From positions 14,327,770 through 14,391,769 of the forward strand of contig NC_080070.1 in NCBI RefSeq assembly GCF_949987535.1: a stretch of DNA of 64,000 nt, written 5' to 3'. Under the pieces are notes generated by a model that saw only the letters and a program-made list of their open reading frames with translations, did not search any database and was not told the origin of the DNA. The position numbers were made by a program, and so were the translations under genes. Below are positions 46,773-58,602 of the stretch, piece after piece. Each line of letters starts with the position of its first letter. Positions within the stretch are counted from its first letter, which is position 1. The DNA comes from Balaenoptera acutorostrata (Eukaryota > Chordata > Mammalia > Artiodactyla > Balaenopteridae).

Positions 46773-46782
46773 GTCACGTGAG
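46773..46782 (+). promoter_or_regulatory. CLEAR-like E-box GTCACGTGAG
   Basis: This is a palindromic CACGTG in the context GTCACGTGAG, one base off the CLEAR consensus GTCACGTGAC used by TFEB/TFE3/MITF on lysosomal genes. It could equally bind USF or MYC/MAX. Confidence 0.45.
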
Positions 46783-47659
46783 TGCCCGGAAACCCTGGCC
46801 GCGGCGTCGCCGGTGAGGTGGCGGCGGGAGTGGCAAGCTTGCGGGCGCTGCGTAGCGAGAGGAGCTCCCGGCCGGCCGGAGCGCAACGACTACTGCGGCA
46901 CTCGGGTGCGCGAGCGGGGGCGCGCCGGGCCCGAGCCGAGGAGGGTCGGAACCCGGCTTGGGGCGGGGGCGGGGGTGGGGGGCGCCGCAGTCGAGGGCAG
47001 GTCCGAGGAGCTTCCAGGCGACGAGGGGACGGGGCGGAGAGGCAGAAGGTGGCGGCCGGTGGGTGTGGCGCCGCGGGCAAGGCCGGCCACCCCTCGTTCC
47101 CTCCACTCTGGGCCTGGCTCCTCGGCGCCCAGGTGCTCCGGGACCTGGCGGGGCCGGCGAGTACCGCAGCGGAGGGGAGCGGGAGGATCGGGAGGGCCTC
47201 CGGGGAGAGCCGGCGGCCGGGCCCCACGCCAGCGCGGCGGCGGGGGCGCCTGTGCAAGAAAGGGGTTTGTCGTCTAGACCAGGTGAAAGGTGCCTCACAG
47301 GTAGGGCGGGCAGGCTTTTGGAGAGGATGTAGTGAGGCCACAGAGGGAGGAGGGTCTTAATGGAATAACTGGGCTTTGCTTTTTGGTAACTACCACGGTC
47401 TCGGTCAGGAATTTATCTGATCGCTTTTCGTCATTAACTCAGTATTCTTGTTTGCAGAATGTGGTCTGTTTGTTCTCACTTCTCACGGGATTATGGGAAC
47501 GTGTCCACAGGGTTTTTGGTGTTTCCAGAAACTAGGCGATCCCCTGATAACTTACTGAAAGGATTGTAGGGATTTCCTGGGGTGAGCAAAATATTCTTAA
47601 TGGCCACCTTCTTTCTTCAGCGTTTTGATGCTTGAATTCTTTTTTTCCCATTTGTTGAA

Positions 47660-48065
47660 TGTTTGCTGTATGCCAGGCACTGTACTTACTTAATTTATTT
47701 TTGGCTGCGTTGGGTATTCATTGCTGCGTGCGGGCTTTTCTCTAGTTGCGGCGAGCGGGAGCTACTCTTCGTTGCAGTGCACCGGCTTCATTGCGGTGGC
47801 TTCTCTTGTTGCAGAGCACGGGCCTAGAGCACAGGCTCCGTAGTTGTGGCGCACGGGCTTAGTTGCTCCGCGGCATGTGGGATCTTCCCGGCTCGAACCC
47901 GTGTCCCCTGTATTGGCAGGCGGATTCTTAACCACTGCGTCACGAGGGAAGCCCCAGGTGCTGTATTTAGAACTCTCTATAAATTGTCTCATTTAATCTT
48001 TCAGTGAGGAAATTGAGACTCAAAGAAGTTAAGTGCATGGTCTAGAATTCCAGCTGGGACTTTTA
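47660..48065 (-). repeat. MIR SINE split by a CHR-type SINE
   Basis: tgctgtatgccaggcactgt then, after the insertion, gtctcatttaatctttcagt and gaggaaattgagactcaaag. Confidence 0.75.
47685..47954 (-). mobile_element. CHR-type SINE inside MIR
   Basis: Antisense. TSD caggcactgta / caggtgctgta. Confidence 0.9.
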
Positions 48066-48874
48066 TGCCTTTGTGTGGGCCGCGGTGTGGCTTCAGATGA
48101 CAATCTTTTATTAATCTTTGATATCCGGTCTCTGCATCAGAAAATAACCCTGAAACGATACTTTCATAAGCTCAAAGTCGGTGCACTGTCTTGTTGCTCA
48201 CTAGCTGTCAGGATCCAGTGTATTAGTCATTGTGTCAGGTTCTGATTTGTCTTGTTCACCAGTGATAAGGAAATGTCATGGCAATGACCATTAACTTGAG
48301 TATAAGTCCTTTGTCTAGGAGAGGGAAAGATTTTTATCTTGAAAACTGTTGTCTTTGGAATATGTTCAAAATAGGTAGGAAGAACGTGGTTCAGGGAACC
48401 CCTAGAGAATTTTACAGAAAAGTGCTAGGTATTTTACATCTGTGGTAAGGAACAATTTAAGAAGAGAGACAAATTACAGGAAGACTTGAGTTGTGAATAA
48501 AAGGATTTACATGATACAGGGAAACGACTTCAAATGAGGTCATGTGGGATAAAAAAGATACTTGTGTAAATTACAGCATGCACAACTGTCACAATAGGCG
48601 AGCTCAACTATCCATTTAATACTTTTCCCCCTACCTCTTTATACTGAGTATACATAATCATTTTACTTTGCAAACATAAAAACTGAAGTCTAGGGAGTGA
48701 AGTAATTGCCCTTTTTATTTAAGCGTGTGCGAGAACCACTGTTACTAGTAAGGTGCTTTTTTTCCATCCTGGATCTATACTTCTGTGTTTAATGTGTGAT
48801 ATTTTTAATTACTGTGTTTTACCCAACTTGGGATGTTTTAACCTTTTAACCTTCTCTCTTACACAGTATAATGT

Positions 48875-49040
48875 AGGGTCTAGGGTCAGGTCTGGGTTTG
48901 AATGCTCCTTTCACCTCCTAAGAGATATTACTTTCTAAAATCCATTTTTTTATCTGTAAGACGTGGTGAGAACTAAATGCAGTGGCACATGGTGAGTGCC
49001 TAGCACAGGGCCTGGCACTTTGAAAGCAGTCAGTGTTGGC
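48875..49040 (+). repeat. MIR SINE (sense)
   Basis: gtctgggtttgaatgctcct, cctagcacagggcctggcac. Confidence 0.6.
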
Positions 49041-49049
49041 CGTCAGTCA

Positions 49050-51180
49050 AAGCATTCATTCATTCAGAAAATCTTTACTGATCATTCTAAATGCTCTGCT
49101 AGGCCCTGGGGTTATAGCTGTGGTGTTAAGACAGATGTGGAGCTTACAGGTGAACAATAAACATGTGAACAATTAAAGCAGATAATTAGATTGGGAGAAG
49201 TGCTGTGAAGGGAAGAAACAGATGGAGATGGGAGAGGTAGTAACAGAGGGAGACCATTTTAGATAGGACGATCCAGGCAGCCACTCTAGGGGATGACACT
49301 TGAGGCTGAGCCAAGGAAAGGCAAGAGCAAGCCATTTGCAGAGAACCAGGAGAAAAGCATGTCAGACAACAGAACAGCAAATGCGAAGTCCCAAAGCAAG
49401 GAAGGGCTTGGTGTGTTCAGGGGCAAGAAAGGGATTGGATGCTAGGGAGACGGTAGCCGTGTGGAGGAGTGATGCTGGTGGGGGGCGGAGCTAGGCGGGC
49501 ACAGGGGAGAAGGAAACGGCTAGCTCCACACCGTACACTGGCAAAGGATTGGGAACCACCCAGATGTCCCGCAGGAGACTGGACTGCGGCAGCTCTGTAG
49601 GTGCAGATGGGGTGGACCTCCAACCTCTGATAAGTGAAGAAAAAAAATGGTGCAGGATAGTGTGTGTTGTATGCTCCCATTTGTGTATGTGTGAGTGTGG
49701 GGCTACGCCTGGAATGCACGCACAGGTGCAGGTTCTGCAAGAATGCAGAAGTAATGGTAGGAGCCCCGGGTGACGTGAGAACAGGGAGGGAGGTGTCACC
49801 GTGTACATACCCTTTGAACTTTCTACCGTATGTGTATAGCATCTACTGCATACAGGTTTTGGAGGCCGTAGCAAAACTCTTGTTTTGTGGTTTTATATGA
49901 GTCTTGGGAAACCGTGAAGAAGGCATTTTAAGCAGAAGAATGACAGCTGATTTATGTTTTAAGATATGTTTCTGGCTGATGTGTGAAGAGTGATGGGCAG
50001 CAGGGGGCTGGTGTGTGTGCTAGATGTACAATAGTGAAACCCTGCAGGAGGCTGTTGCACTAGGCTTGGTAGAAGACGTGGGTGGTTGACCTTGGTAGTG
50101 GCTGTGGGGATGGAGAGAAGAGGATGGATTTGGGCTGAATTTTGGGGTGAAGAGGACTGGATTTAGTAGTGGGTTGGATGCGGAAGCTGAGAGGAAAGGA
50201 GAAATGAGGGCTAAGTGTTAGTTGCCTTGGTGGTACCATTTTCTGAGGGCAGTGCTGGGGACGGATGGGTGTGGAGGGAGGAAGTGAAGAATTGTGAAAT
50301 TGTGTTTCAGCTCCAAGGAGGGCTCTCAAGTGGTTGGTTGGCTGTGCCGCTGGGAGCCCTGGAGGGTCCGAGTTAGAGCTGGCGCTCTAGGAATCATTGG
50401 CAGAAAGCCGTGGTACCGGATGAAGGGGACAGAGAGCTTGGAAGTTTAGAGAGAGAAGTGTAAGTGGTTATCTTAGATGTTGAGAAAGCAGGTCATTAGG
50501 GAAGTGTGGACTTGCTGGGCAGAGCTGCATGCCCTTTGAGGTTTGTGGTTTTGAATCTGAAAAGTGAAACCAGCCTGCTCCTTTGATTTTTCTCTGGCAA
50601 AACTCAACCACTTGGGCCTAGGGGAGGAGGCCAGAGGCAAGCAAGGAAAAAAGGCCCGTAAGGGAGATAGTCCAGATTCTAAGTTGGGAAAGAAGGGAAT
50701 GAGGACAGGAGGAGGGTCATGGCTGAAGGGAAAAAATGGGGAGGTGACGTAATTGGGAGCTTGCTGAGGTAAAATGACTTTGCAGTGGGGAGTATGAAGT
50801 AAGCAGTTTTCTGGAAGGAAACAAAGCAAGATGTTTGAAATGCAGTTTGGGAGGTGATGCACTTACTGCTTAGTAGATGACACGGGCCGGGTTTTGACCA
50901 CGGAGTGGGTTTTTCTCGTGGGATAGAGGAAAAGATTGGTGGGAAGAGGACAAGGGTCTGTTAGGTTACCCATCTGGGTGTTGACATGAGACAGAGCAGA
51001 GGGGGGACAGCAGGTGACCAGGAGACGACGGCTGTGAGGGGCAGGGGGCAGCGAGGCCCAGGAGCTTCGGAGAAGCTGGGGTCTCGGAAGGAGGAGGAGT
51101 GGTTGTGAGAAGGAAGATTGCTTCTCCCTGAGAGACCCCAGAGGAAGCAGTGTTATCTGGGGGCAGGCAGGAGTCCGCCA
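49050..51180 (-). repeat. L2 LINE remnants (antisense) with an L1M piece
   Basis: cattcattcattcagaaaat, gcaagtcccaaagcaag-like and agcagaagaatgacagctga blocks follow L2 antisense order. 49535-49890 (ggaaccacccagatgtcccg) looks like an L1M insert. Borders uncertain. Confidence 0.5.
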
Positions 51181-51399
51181 GGGTAGGAAAGGTAAGAACT
51201 CGCAGAACAGGGTCATGGTATGGAGAAGTAGATTAACTGCTTCTCTCCATTTCCAGAGAGCCTTTCCTTCCAATGGGGGTGGGGTGGGGATGGGTCCGAT
51301 GAGGTGGAAGTGGCCGGTGATCTGCTTTTCTGCCAGTCTCTCCCCTTTCCACTCTGCAGTCTGTTTCCCCCAAAGTGTTCCTAATATGAGACAACTTTA

Positions 51400-51773
51400 T
51401 TTATTTATTTTTTAAAAATTAATTAATTAATTAATTTATTTATTTTGGGCTGCATTGGGTCTTCATTGCTGTGCACGGGCTTTCTCTAGTTGCGGCGAGC
51501 GGGGGCTACTCTTCGTTGCGGTGTGTGGGCTTCTCATTGCGGTGGCTTCTCTTGTTGCGGAGCACGGGCTCTAGGTGCCCGGGCTTCAGTAGTTGTGGCA
51601 CGTGGGCTCAGTAGTTGTGGCTTGCGGGCTCCAGAGTGCAGGCTCTGTAGTTGTGGCTCACGGGCTTAGTTGCTTTACAGCATGTGGGATCTTCCTGGAC
51701 CAGGGATTGAACCCATGTCCCCTGCATTGTCAGGCGGATTCTTAACCACTGCGCCACCAGGGAAGTCCCTACA
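51400..51773 (-). mobile_element. CHR-type SINE, full length
   Basis: Antisense with (TTAA)n/(TTTA)n tail. TSD agacaacttta at 51389-51399 and 51774-51784. Confidence 0.95.
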
Positions 51774-52467
51774 AGACAACTTTAAATCTTACTATGTTTG
51801 AGTTGGAATGGACTCTAAATATGTATGGAAAGTGAAATTTGGGGACTGTTTTATATTCCAAGGCCGTGTTTATAAGGGGGAGATTGCCCTCTACCTGGAC
51901 GTGTCACATGTGAAGCCATCTTTTTATTCAGCCTCGATCACACAATATGGAGCGTTCCATCCTGGAAAGTATGTTGTGTGGGTGATCCTATAGGATCTCA
52001 GAAAGCTTCTTACAAATCAGATGAGTTAATGATCATGAACTAGCCTTGAAAAGTAGAATAGGGCTCAATGGTTCTGCATCCTTTTTGATGGCAGGGATCT
52101 TACTTTTTATGGTTTTTTTTTTTTAAAGGTCATTCTTGTTCTCACATAACAGTTGTATATTTAGTATCCATGGACTAAGAAAATACTAAATGACAAGAAA
52201 CACTTAAAATGAATTTTGGCTTTATTAATTATAACAGCATTTACATATGCTTGAAAAATGTTAGACATTTGTTCAGTCTATATTCAGAGCTGGAAAGAAA
52301 ATGGTCTAAAAGTAGGATGTGCTTAATAGAGTCGGACTTGGCAAAAACTCCGTGCTTCTGCAGGGCTCCAGAGCTCACAGATGATCAGAAATCACTTCTG
52401 TGATGTAGGACATATAAACGCAAGGTATCGTTATTAATGATTATGATTATATAAGACCAGATGTTAT

Positions 52468-52810
52468 GGGCTTCCCTGGTGGCGCAGTGGTTGAGAATCT
52501 GCCTGCTAATGCAGGGGACACGGGTTCGAGCCCTGGTCTGGGAAGATCCCACATGCCACGGAGCAGCTGGGCCCGTGAGCCACAATTGCTGAGCCTGCGC
52601 GTCTGGAGCCTGTGCCCCGCGACGGGAGGGGCCGCGATAGAGAAAGGCCCGCGCACCGCGATGAAGAGCGGTCCCCGCACCGCGATGAAGAGTGGCCCCC
52701 GCTTGCCGCAACTGGAGAAAGCCCTCGCACGAACCGAAGACCCAACACAGCCAAAAATAAATAAATAAATAAATAAATAAGAAAATCCTTTTAAAAAAAA
52801 AAAAAAAAAA
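52468..52810 (+). mobile_element. Young CHR-type SINE with 24-base internal duplication
   Basis: Sense. Perfect TSD accagatgttat at 52456-52467 and 52811-52822. Body identical by eye to the inverted copy at 36671-37012. Confidence 0.97.
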
Positions 52811-53449
52811 ACCAGATGTTATAATAGTATTCATTTTAAATGGCATTCTGCCAACATCAGATGAATGTTTAAACTCTTTTCCCGTTGAACTTATTAAGCA
52901 TTTTCTTCCCTGTCACTGTAGCTAAGGAAAAGGTGGTTTATTTAGAAACTAAATCCAGATGGTCTCAAACGGCTTGGTAGTCATTTAACAGCATTAATGT
53001 AACTGTACAGGCCTGAAATCCACAACCATTATTGCCGAAGCAAGTAATTCCAATCTGTTGGAGCATACATTTTTGGAATTATTCTCTTACCTAATTAATT
53101 ATAGAATTTCATAACCCACAACCTTTTCTGAAGTATTCAGTACAGTGTTTTGAGTTGTGAGTGTGTTCAGGTCAAAGAGCTATGATATATAAAGAATGGT
53201 TAAAACTTTGAGTTGTTTCACTTGGGTGTCATGTTTAATTTGGGGGTAGAGGTAAATTTAGCAGTAACACTAGTAGCTCTCGGGTTTGTAACCTCCTGGA
53301 ATTACAGACAGAAAGTTTATTTACATTTTGTGAGTGGAAATTTGTTGTCTTACTTGGCTCATAATTTTGTTTTAACATTTTTCAAGGAGAATGATTATAT
53401 GAAATTAACTGTATTCTCCTGATGTGGGATTAACCCTGGGCAGATCAGT

Positions 53450-53595
53450 GGCTAAAATAATTATCTTAATACCTTACATGCATTGTTTATTTTGGTCTCA
53501 GAAGAGATAGGCCATTTTACACATGACAATCTGTGCTTCAGAGAGGTTGATGTGTCCAAGGGCTCACAGCCAGTAAGTGAATCAGCTATAATGTT
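53450..53595 (-). repeat. MIR SINE fragment (antisense)
   Basis: ccattttacacatgacaatc, gggctcacagccagtaagtg. Confidence 0.6.
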
Positions 53596-53876
53596 TATAT
53601 AACTTTAACCATCTCAACTTTGTATCTTTTATCCAAAAGTTTCAAGAATGGCCTTTCAGCTGGGTCTCTCAGCAGTTAAGGTTTTGGGTTCATCTACCAA
53701 GCAGTAGTATAAATTGTAATAGAGAACGGGAGTATAAATAGCAGTTACAGGGAACACAACCTTGGGCAAAGTCCTGTGATTCACTAATTTTAGTGCTGGA
53801 AGCTTTTGAGTTTGTCTCCTACCTTGACTATTATTGTAGTATGTTTATCATACAAGGTATTTTGTTAATTTAATTT

Positions 53877-54238
53877 TTTTTAAAGCTTTTTTGTTTTTGT
53901 TTTTAATTTATTTTTGGCTGCGTCGGGTCTTCGTTGCTGCACGCGGGCTTTCTCTAGTAGCGGTGAGCGGGAGCTACTCTTCATTGTGGTGCGTGGGCTT
54001 CTCATTGCGGTGGCTTCTCTTGTTGCAGAGCACGGGCTCTAGGTGTCCAGGCTTCAGTAGTGGTGGCACATGGGCTCAGTAGTTGTGGCACGCGGGCTCT
54101 AGAGCACGGGCTCAGTAGTTGTGGTGCACGGGCTTAGTTGCTCCGCAGCATGTGGGATCTTCCCGGACCAGGGCTCGAACCCATGTCCCTTGCATTAGCA
54201 GGCGGATTCTTAACCACTGTGCCACCAGCGAAGCCCCT
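53877..54238 (-). mobile_element. CHR-type SINE, full length
   Basis: Antisense. TSD tgttaatttaattt at 53863-53876 and 54239-54252. Confidence 0.95.
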
Positions 54239-54284
54239 GTTAATTTAATTTAATTTTTTCCTAATATGCAGGTAAACTATAGGA

Positions 54285-55234
54285 CTTTGACAATGCTGTG
54301 GATGTTTTCCCTCCTGATTATAAAAGTAATATACATGTTTATTGTAGAAATTTTAGGAAAATATATAGAAAACTAAAATTACCCATAATTCCACTGCCCA
54401 GAGAGAACTATATATTCCCTGTTTACTTGTAAATATTATGTAAATCTAGAGTTCAGTTGATTGTAAGTCATATCCTACACATTTCACTTGCTGTTTTCTC
54501 ATGTTATTATAAAGTCTTAATCATCATGTCAAATGATAAAATATTCAGCCATTTGGATATACCATAATTTGTTTAATTATTCCCTTCTTATTGCATGTTT
54601 AGGTTGTTTCTGCAGACTCATAGCTGGAGACGTTAAGTGTAGATGCCTACTTTATGCTTAATTAGTCTTGGTGTCAGAGCATGGATGTGGCTTTCCGAGA
54701 GGACAGAGGAGAGGTGAGAGGAAGTAGTGGAAAGAGATGGCAGAGGTGTGGCCCTGTCTCTTTCCCCTGTTGCTTTATGACTGGCACAAAGTTCATTTCT
54801 TCATATAAGAGAACTCTTCCGACTTTTCGTGAAAACTACCTTTGTGTATAGAGCTGAATGCATCTTGTATTTCTTTAGGAATAAATCCCTGGAAATTGAA
54901 TTTTTGTGTCAGAGGCTCTCAATGAACATGGCCAGATCGTCTTCCTATAAAATTGTGTTAATTTTCGCTTCCATCAGCAGTGTATGAGAGTTCAGGATCA
55001 TTAGACCTTGAGCTGCATTGAGCACAGTCTTTTTTAACTATGCAAACATTTTTTGTTACCATAATTAGCATTTCTTGTGTTCTAATGAGATTGGAACTCT
55101 TATTTGATAAGTTTAATAGCCATTTCATTTCATTTCTTCTGAGTTGTCTGTTCATTTCCCTTGCTCATTTTCCAGTCAGAATTAGTGATTTTCTTATCAG
55201 TTTGTATGAGAGTTTGTTCTGTTAGGAGGTAATC
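54285..55234 (-). mobile_element. L1M fragment (antisense)
   Basis: attataaaagtaatatacat, ggaaaatatatagaaaacta, acccataattccactgccca are an L1M 3' block. Borders approximate. Confidence 0.6.
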
Positions 55235-55248
55235 AAGGATTTCTTTTT

Positions 55249-55672
55249 TTTTTTCTAATAAATAAATAAATTTATTTATTTATTTATTGGCTGTGTTGGG
55301 TCTTTGTTGCTGTGCGCAGGCTTTCTCTAGTTGTGGCGAGCAGGGGCTACTCTTCGAGTGGGGGCTACTTTTTCTTGTGGTGCACGGGCTTCTCATTGTG
55401 GTGGCTTCTCTTGTTGCGGAGCACCGGCTCTAGGTGCGCGGGCTTCAGTAGTTGCGGCACGAGGGCTCAGTAGTTGTGGCTCGCAGGCTCAGTAGTTGGG
55501 GCTCGCAGGCTCAGTAGTTGGGGCTCGCAGGCTCTGGAGCGCTGGCTCAGTAGTTGTGGCGCACGGGCTTAGTTGCTCTGCAGCATGTGAGATCTTCCTG
55601 GACCAGGGCTCGAACCCGTATCCCCTGCATAGGCAGGCGGATTCTTAACCACTGTGCCACCAGGGAAGCCCC
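55249..55672 (-). mobile_element. CHR-type SINE with internal tandem expansion
   Basis: Antisense, longer than its relatives. The unit ggctcgcaggctcagtagtt(gg) is repeated two to three times from 55478 to 55545. TSD aaggatttcttttt at 55235-55248 and 55673-55686. Confidence 0.95.
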
Positions 55673-55868
55673 AAGGATTTCTTTTTAAAGGACTAGTTAA
55701 TAGCTATAAAACATAATTATCAACCTAGTTTTCTGGTGTCAACTAATCCATGTAATTTTTTTTTTTCTAGGCCTTATTATACAGTGACTGGTTGTAAGTC
55801 TAAATAATTCTGTTTTTGGATAATAGGCCTATTATGAGTCATGTTAATAATGTGTTTTGTTTTTCCAG

Positions 55869-55940
55869 AAAGAAGAAATGATGTAAACCATTCACTATCC
55901 AGACTTTAAGGTCAAGGTGAGAAGGAAGGTCAGGAGGAAC
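55869..55940 (+). other. SLC37A3: SLC37A3 5'UTR in exon 2
   Basis: The 72-base leader is spliced at ttttccag. It carries ATG ATG TAA at 55878-55886, a two-codon upstream ORF whose second ATG is directly followed by the stop. Confidence 0.8.
55878..55886 (+). promoter_or_regulatory. Minimal upstream ORF (ATG ATG TAA)
   Basis: Two consecutive ATGs are followed by TAA, 54 bases before the main start codon. The context of the first ATG is agaaATGa (A at -3), which is adequate. The second ATG makes a start-stop element, known in other genes to stall initiating ribosomes. Confidence 0.6.
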
Positions 55941-56029
55941 ATGGCCTGGCCAAGTATTTTTCAAAGAGGAACTTTGCTCTCCCAGTTCAGCCATCATCAT
56001 GTGGTAGTATTCCTGCTCACCTTCTTCAG
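55941..56029 (+). CDS. SLC37A3: SLC37A3 start exon (coding part)
   Basis: The exon begins at 55869 after acceptor gtttttccag and has 72 bases of leader before the ATG. Coding runs MAWPSIFQRGTLLSQFSHHH and then VVVFLLTFF plus two bases of a split Ser codon; the donor is gtaagt. VVVFLLTFFSYSLLHASRK is the first membrane span and the conserved start of the transporter. The N-terminus matches the human MAWPNVFQRGSLLSQFSHHH closely. Confidence 0.95.
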
Positions 56030-56189
56030 GTAAGTGGACCACTGAAACTCTTCCCTTGTTGTTCTTGTCCTTGTTTTCCTTTTGAAGGAGCTGTTTATTG
56101 CGTGGCCAGTGCTTAAGGCAGTGATTGGCCTGGGCGAGTCATGAGCTAGACCAGCTGGTCCTTCTGTGGTGCTTTATGATGTGGCTGTA

Positions 56190-56403
56190 ATACAGTGCTT
56201 CTCGAGGGCTGTCTTGCCCATATTTGGCGATGTCTGGAGACATTTTTAGTTGTCACGCTGGGGGAGGGGGTGCTACTTGGATCTAGTGGGTTGAGACCAG
56301 GGATGCTGCTAAACATCCTGCAGTGCACGGGACAGCCCCCCACAATAGAGAATCTGGGGGGCCCCAAATGTCAGTACTGCTGTGATGGAAAAACCTTGCT
56401 CTA
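56190..56403 (+). mobile_element. MER20-like hAT element
   Basis: gcgatgtctggagacatttt, gggatgctgctaaacatcct, gggacagccccccacaatag: full-length MER20 layout, 160 bases after the SLC37A3 start exon. Confidence 0.85.
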
Positions 56404-57127
56404 ACATAAAGTCCTTTAATTGTTAAAACCAGGAGCTTGCGAACAGAGGATGTGCATATTCAGGGAATGCTCTGTGCCTCCTTGAGCAGTAAAGATGGTA
56501 GGAGACCTCTTCGAGGAACTTCGGTCACTCGTGTGAGAGCCTGACCAGTCAGTGTGACTGAAGAATCGTGCATGTCTGGCTCAGTGGCCCTCAGTGGCTC
56601 TCCTTAGTGGTCTGTAGATGACTTCAGCGAGGCTTTTTGGTGTTAAGGGCACATTTTTCATAACCCTGTGACTCAACTATTTCGATTATTTCTTCTGAAT
56701 AGATTTTATTTATTATTAATCTTTATTGAAGGCACTGCAAATGATGATGATGGTTGTGTTTTATTTTTAAGGCAGAAACTAGGAAAATGGTTTTCTAATT
56801 ATGTAAGAGTTGATAGGTAATTTTGGTTGCTTGCTTTAGGGGAAATCCATTTGTGAGGGGTTGAGGGAGGCATCAGTATGAGGAAAAGACAGGCCCCAAG
56901 GAAAAAGCCATTGAATGGCTAGTGCAGTGAGTGGCCAGTGGTTGGTAAAGACTTAAAATCCTTTACAGAACTGCAACCATGATTTAAAGGGGTTGCAATC
57001 CATCACATCTCCATCTTCTAGGTCCAGGGACATGTTATGAATGAACATGGGGGCTCATACTGAAGAAGACAAGTTAATTGTTTCTTTGCTTAGCAGAGAC
57101 TGTTTCAGTGGATAGTTCTTATAAAGC

Positions 57128-57175
57128 AGTTCCTTCCCTCCCTCCTTCCCTCTCTCTCTCTTTCTTTCTTTCTGA
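57128..57175. repeat. CT-rich simple repeat
   Basis: (TCCC)n/(CT)n/(TTTC)n stretch in SLC37A3 intron, 118 bases before the next exon. Confidence 0.9.
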
Positions 57176-57292
57176 ATTTCTCTTTTTTAAAAGAGAAGAA
57201 TTCCAAATTGTATAAAACAAATGGGAATATATCTGTGATTTTATTGAATCCGTTTTTCTTTCATTCAGCTGTCTTTCTTCTCTCTTTTGTAG

Positions 57293-57401
57293 TTACTCGT
57301 TGCTCCACGCGTCAAGAAAAACATTTAGCAATGTCAAAGTCAGTATCTCTAAGCAGTGGACCCCAAGTGCTTTTAACACGTCAATTGAACTGCCTGTAGA
57401 G
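57293..57401 (+). CDS. SLC37A3: SLC37A3 second coding exon
   Basis: The exon has 109 bases, with acceptor cttttgtag and donor gtaagc. One base completes Ser, then 36 codons run YSLLHASRKTFSNVKVSISK, QWTPSAFNTSIELPVE. These residues finish transmembrane helix 1 and enter the first luminal loop. The exon is free of frame breaks. Confidence 0.95.
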
Positions 57402-57952
57402 GTAAGCAGAACGAAGTGCTGGGGTGGATTTAAGAAGGGAACCACACTCACCCATAAATTCTTCTAAGTTCTGTTTTGTTTCATTCATCCTTAGGATGGC
57501 TTACTATTCCCTATGGCATAAAATCCAACCTATTCTGCCTGATTTCTTAGCTTGCCCTGATTCAGGTCTGTTTTACCATTTCAACCAACCTATTTCTCAC
57601 TGTTTTGAAATCACACAATTCTGGCTAGGCTGTTTTTTTCATTGAGTTTCACAAGTACCATGCTTATTTCTGCCTTTGAGATTTTGCCTGTATTCTTTTG
57701 TATGATCTTTCACCTTCCTTACACCCATCTAAATTTTGCTTTTTCCTTTGTGTCAAGATAAAATGCCACTTTTTCTATCAAGTTTTTTTCCCAGCTTCTG
57801 CTGATTTTTTTTCCCCTCCTGAACTGTGTGCACTGCATATTACATAGTTTAATGTCGAGCTACTTATGTGCTTTATAATCATTTCACTTGTTTTTATCTT
57901 GTTTAAGTGACTTGAAGTCAGGGAGTCTGTATCCAGTTCTTATATTCATTTT

Positions 57953-58087
57953 TGTTTGTTTGTTTTGTTTTTGTTTTTTGGCTGTGCCGTGTGGCTTGCG
58001 GGATCTTAGTTCCCTGCCCAGGGATCGAACCCAGGCCCCAGCAGTGAAAGTGCTGAGTCCTAACCACTGGACTTCCAGGGAATTCCC
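57953..58087 (-). mobile_element. CHR-type SINE
   Basis: Antisense. TSD tcttatattcatttt at 57938-57952 and 58088-58102. Confidence 0.95.
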
Positions 58088-58150
58088 TCTTATATTCATT
58101 TTGGACCAAGTAAATTCTTTGATGACTATTTGGAATGGAGATGCTATTCT

Positions 58151-58477
58151 ATTTTTTTCAATAAATTTATTTATTTTTGGCTGTGTTGGGTCTTCGTTGC
58201 TGCGTGCAGGCTTTCTCTAGTTGTGGGAAGCGGGGGCTACTCTTCGTTGCGGTGCATGGGCTTCTCATTGCAGTGGCTTCTCTTGTTGCGGAGCACGGGC
58301 TCTAGGCTCGGCGGCTTCAGTAGTTGTGGCTCATGGGCTCTAGAGTGCAGGCTCAGTAGTTGTGGTGCACGGGCTTAGTTGCTCCGCAGCATGTGGGATC
58401 TTCCTGGACCAGGACTCGAATGTGTGTTCCCTGCATTGGCAGGCGGATTCTTAAGCACTGTGCCACCAGGGAAGTCC
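58151..58477 (-). mobile_element. CHR-type SINE, full length
   Basis: Antisense. TSD tggagatgctattct at 58136-58150 and 58478-58492. Confidence 0.95.
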
Positions 58478-58602
58478 TGGAGATGCTATTCTTTATGATG
58501 CCGTATCTCAATACAAAAATCCATACCTGTCAATCTTTACTATGTTGTTTGAGTTCAACTTATATGGAGTTATAGGTATATATTAATATGCTTCGCACTT
58601 TT

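Larger units (their letters stand above)
46520..47290 (+). promoter_or_regulatory. SLC37A3: CpG-island promoter of SLC37A3
   Basis: This is dense CpG DNA with GC boxes and no TATA, the only CpG island of this size in the window. It starts with a polypyrimidine tract, then an ACTACAACTCCCAGCATGCC motif and a CACGTG E-box, then GC-rich sequence. Strong donors (gtgagt at 46779, gtgagg at 46813) could end a short noncoding exon 1; which is used cannot be settled by eye. Next downstream on the same strand is the SLC37A3 start exon. Confidence 0.8.

Noticed and set aside
46430..47341. Long open frames on both strands of the CpG island (up to 303 codons)
   Set aside because: GC-rich DNA lacks stop codons by composition. 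The products are Pro/Arg/Gly-rich in every frame and resemble no known protein.
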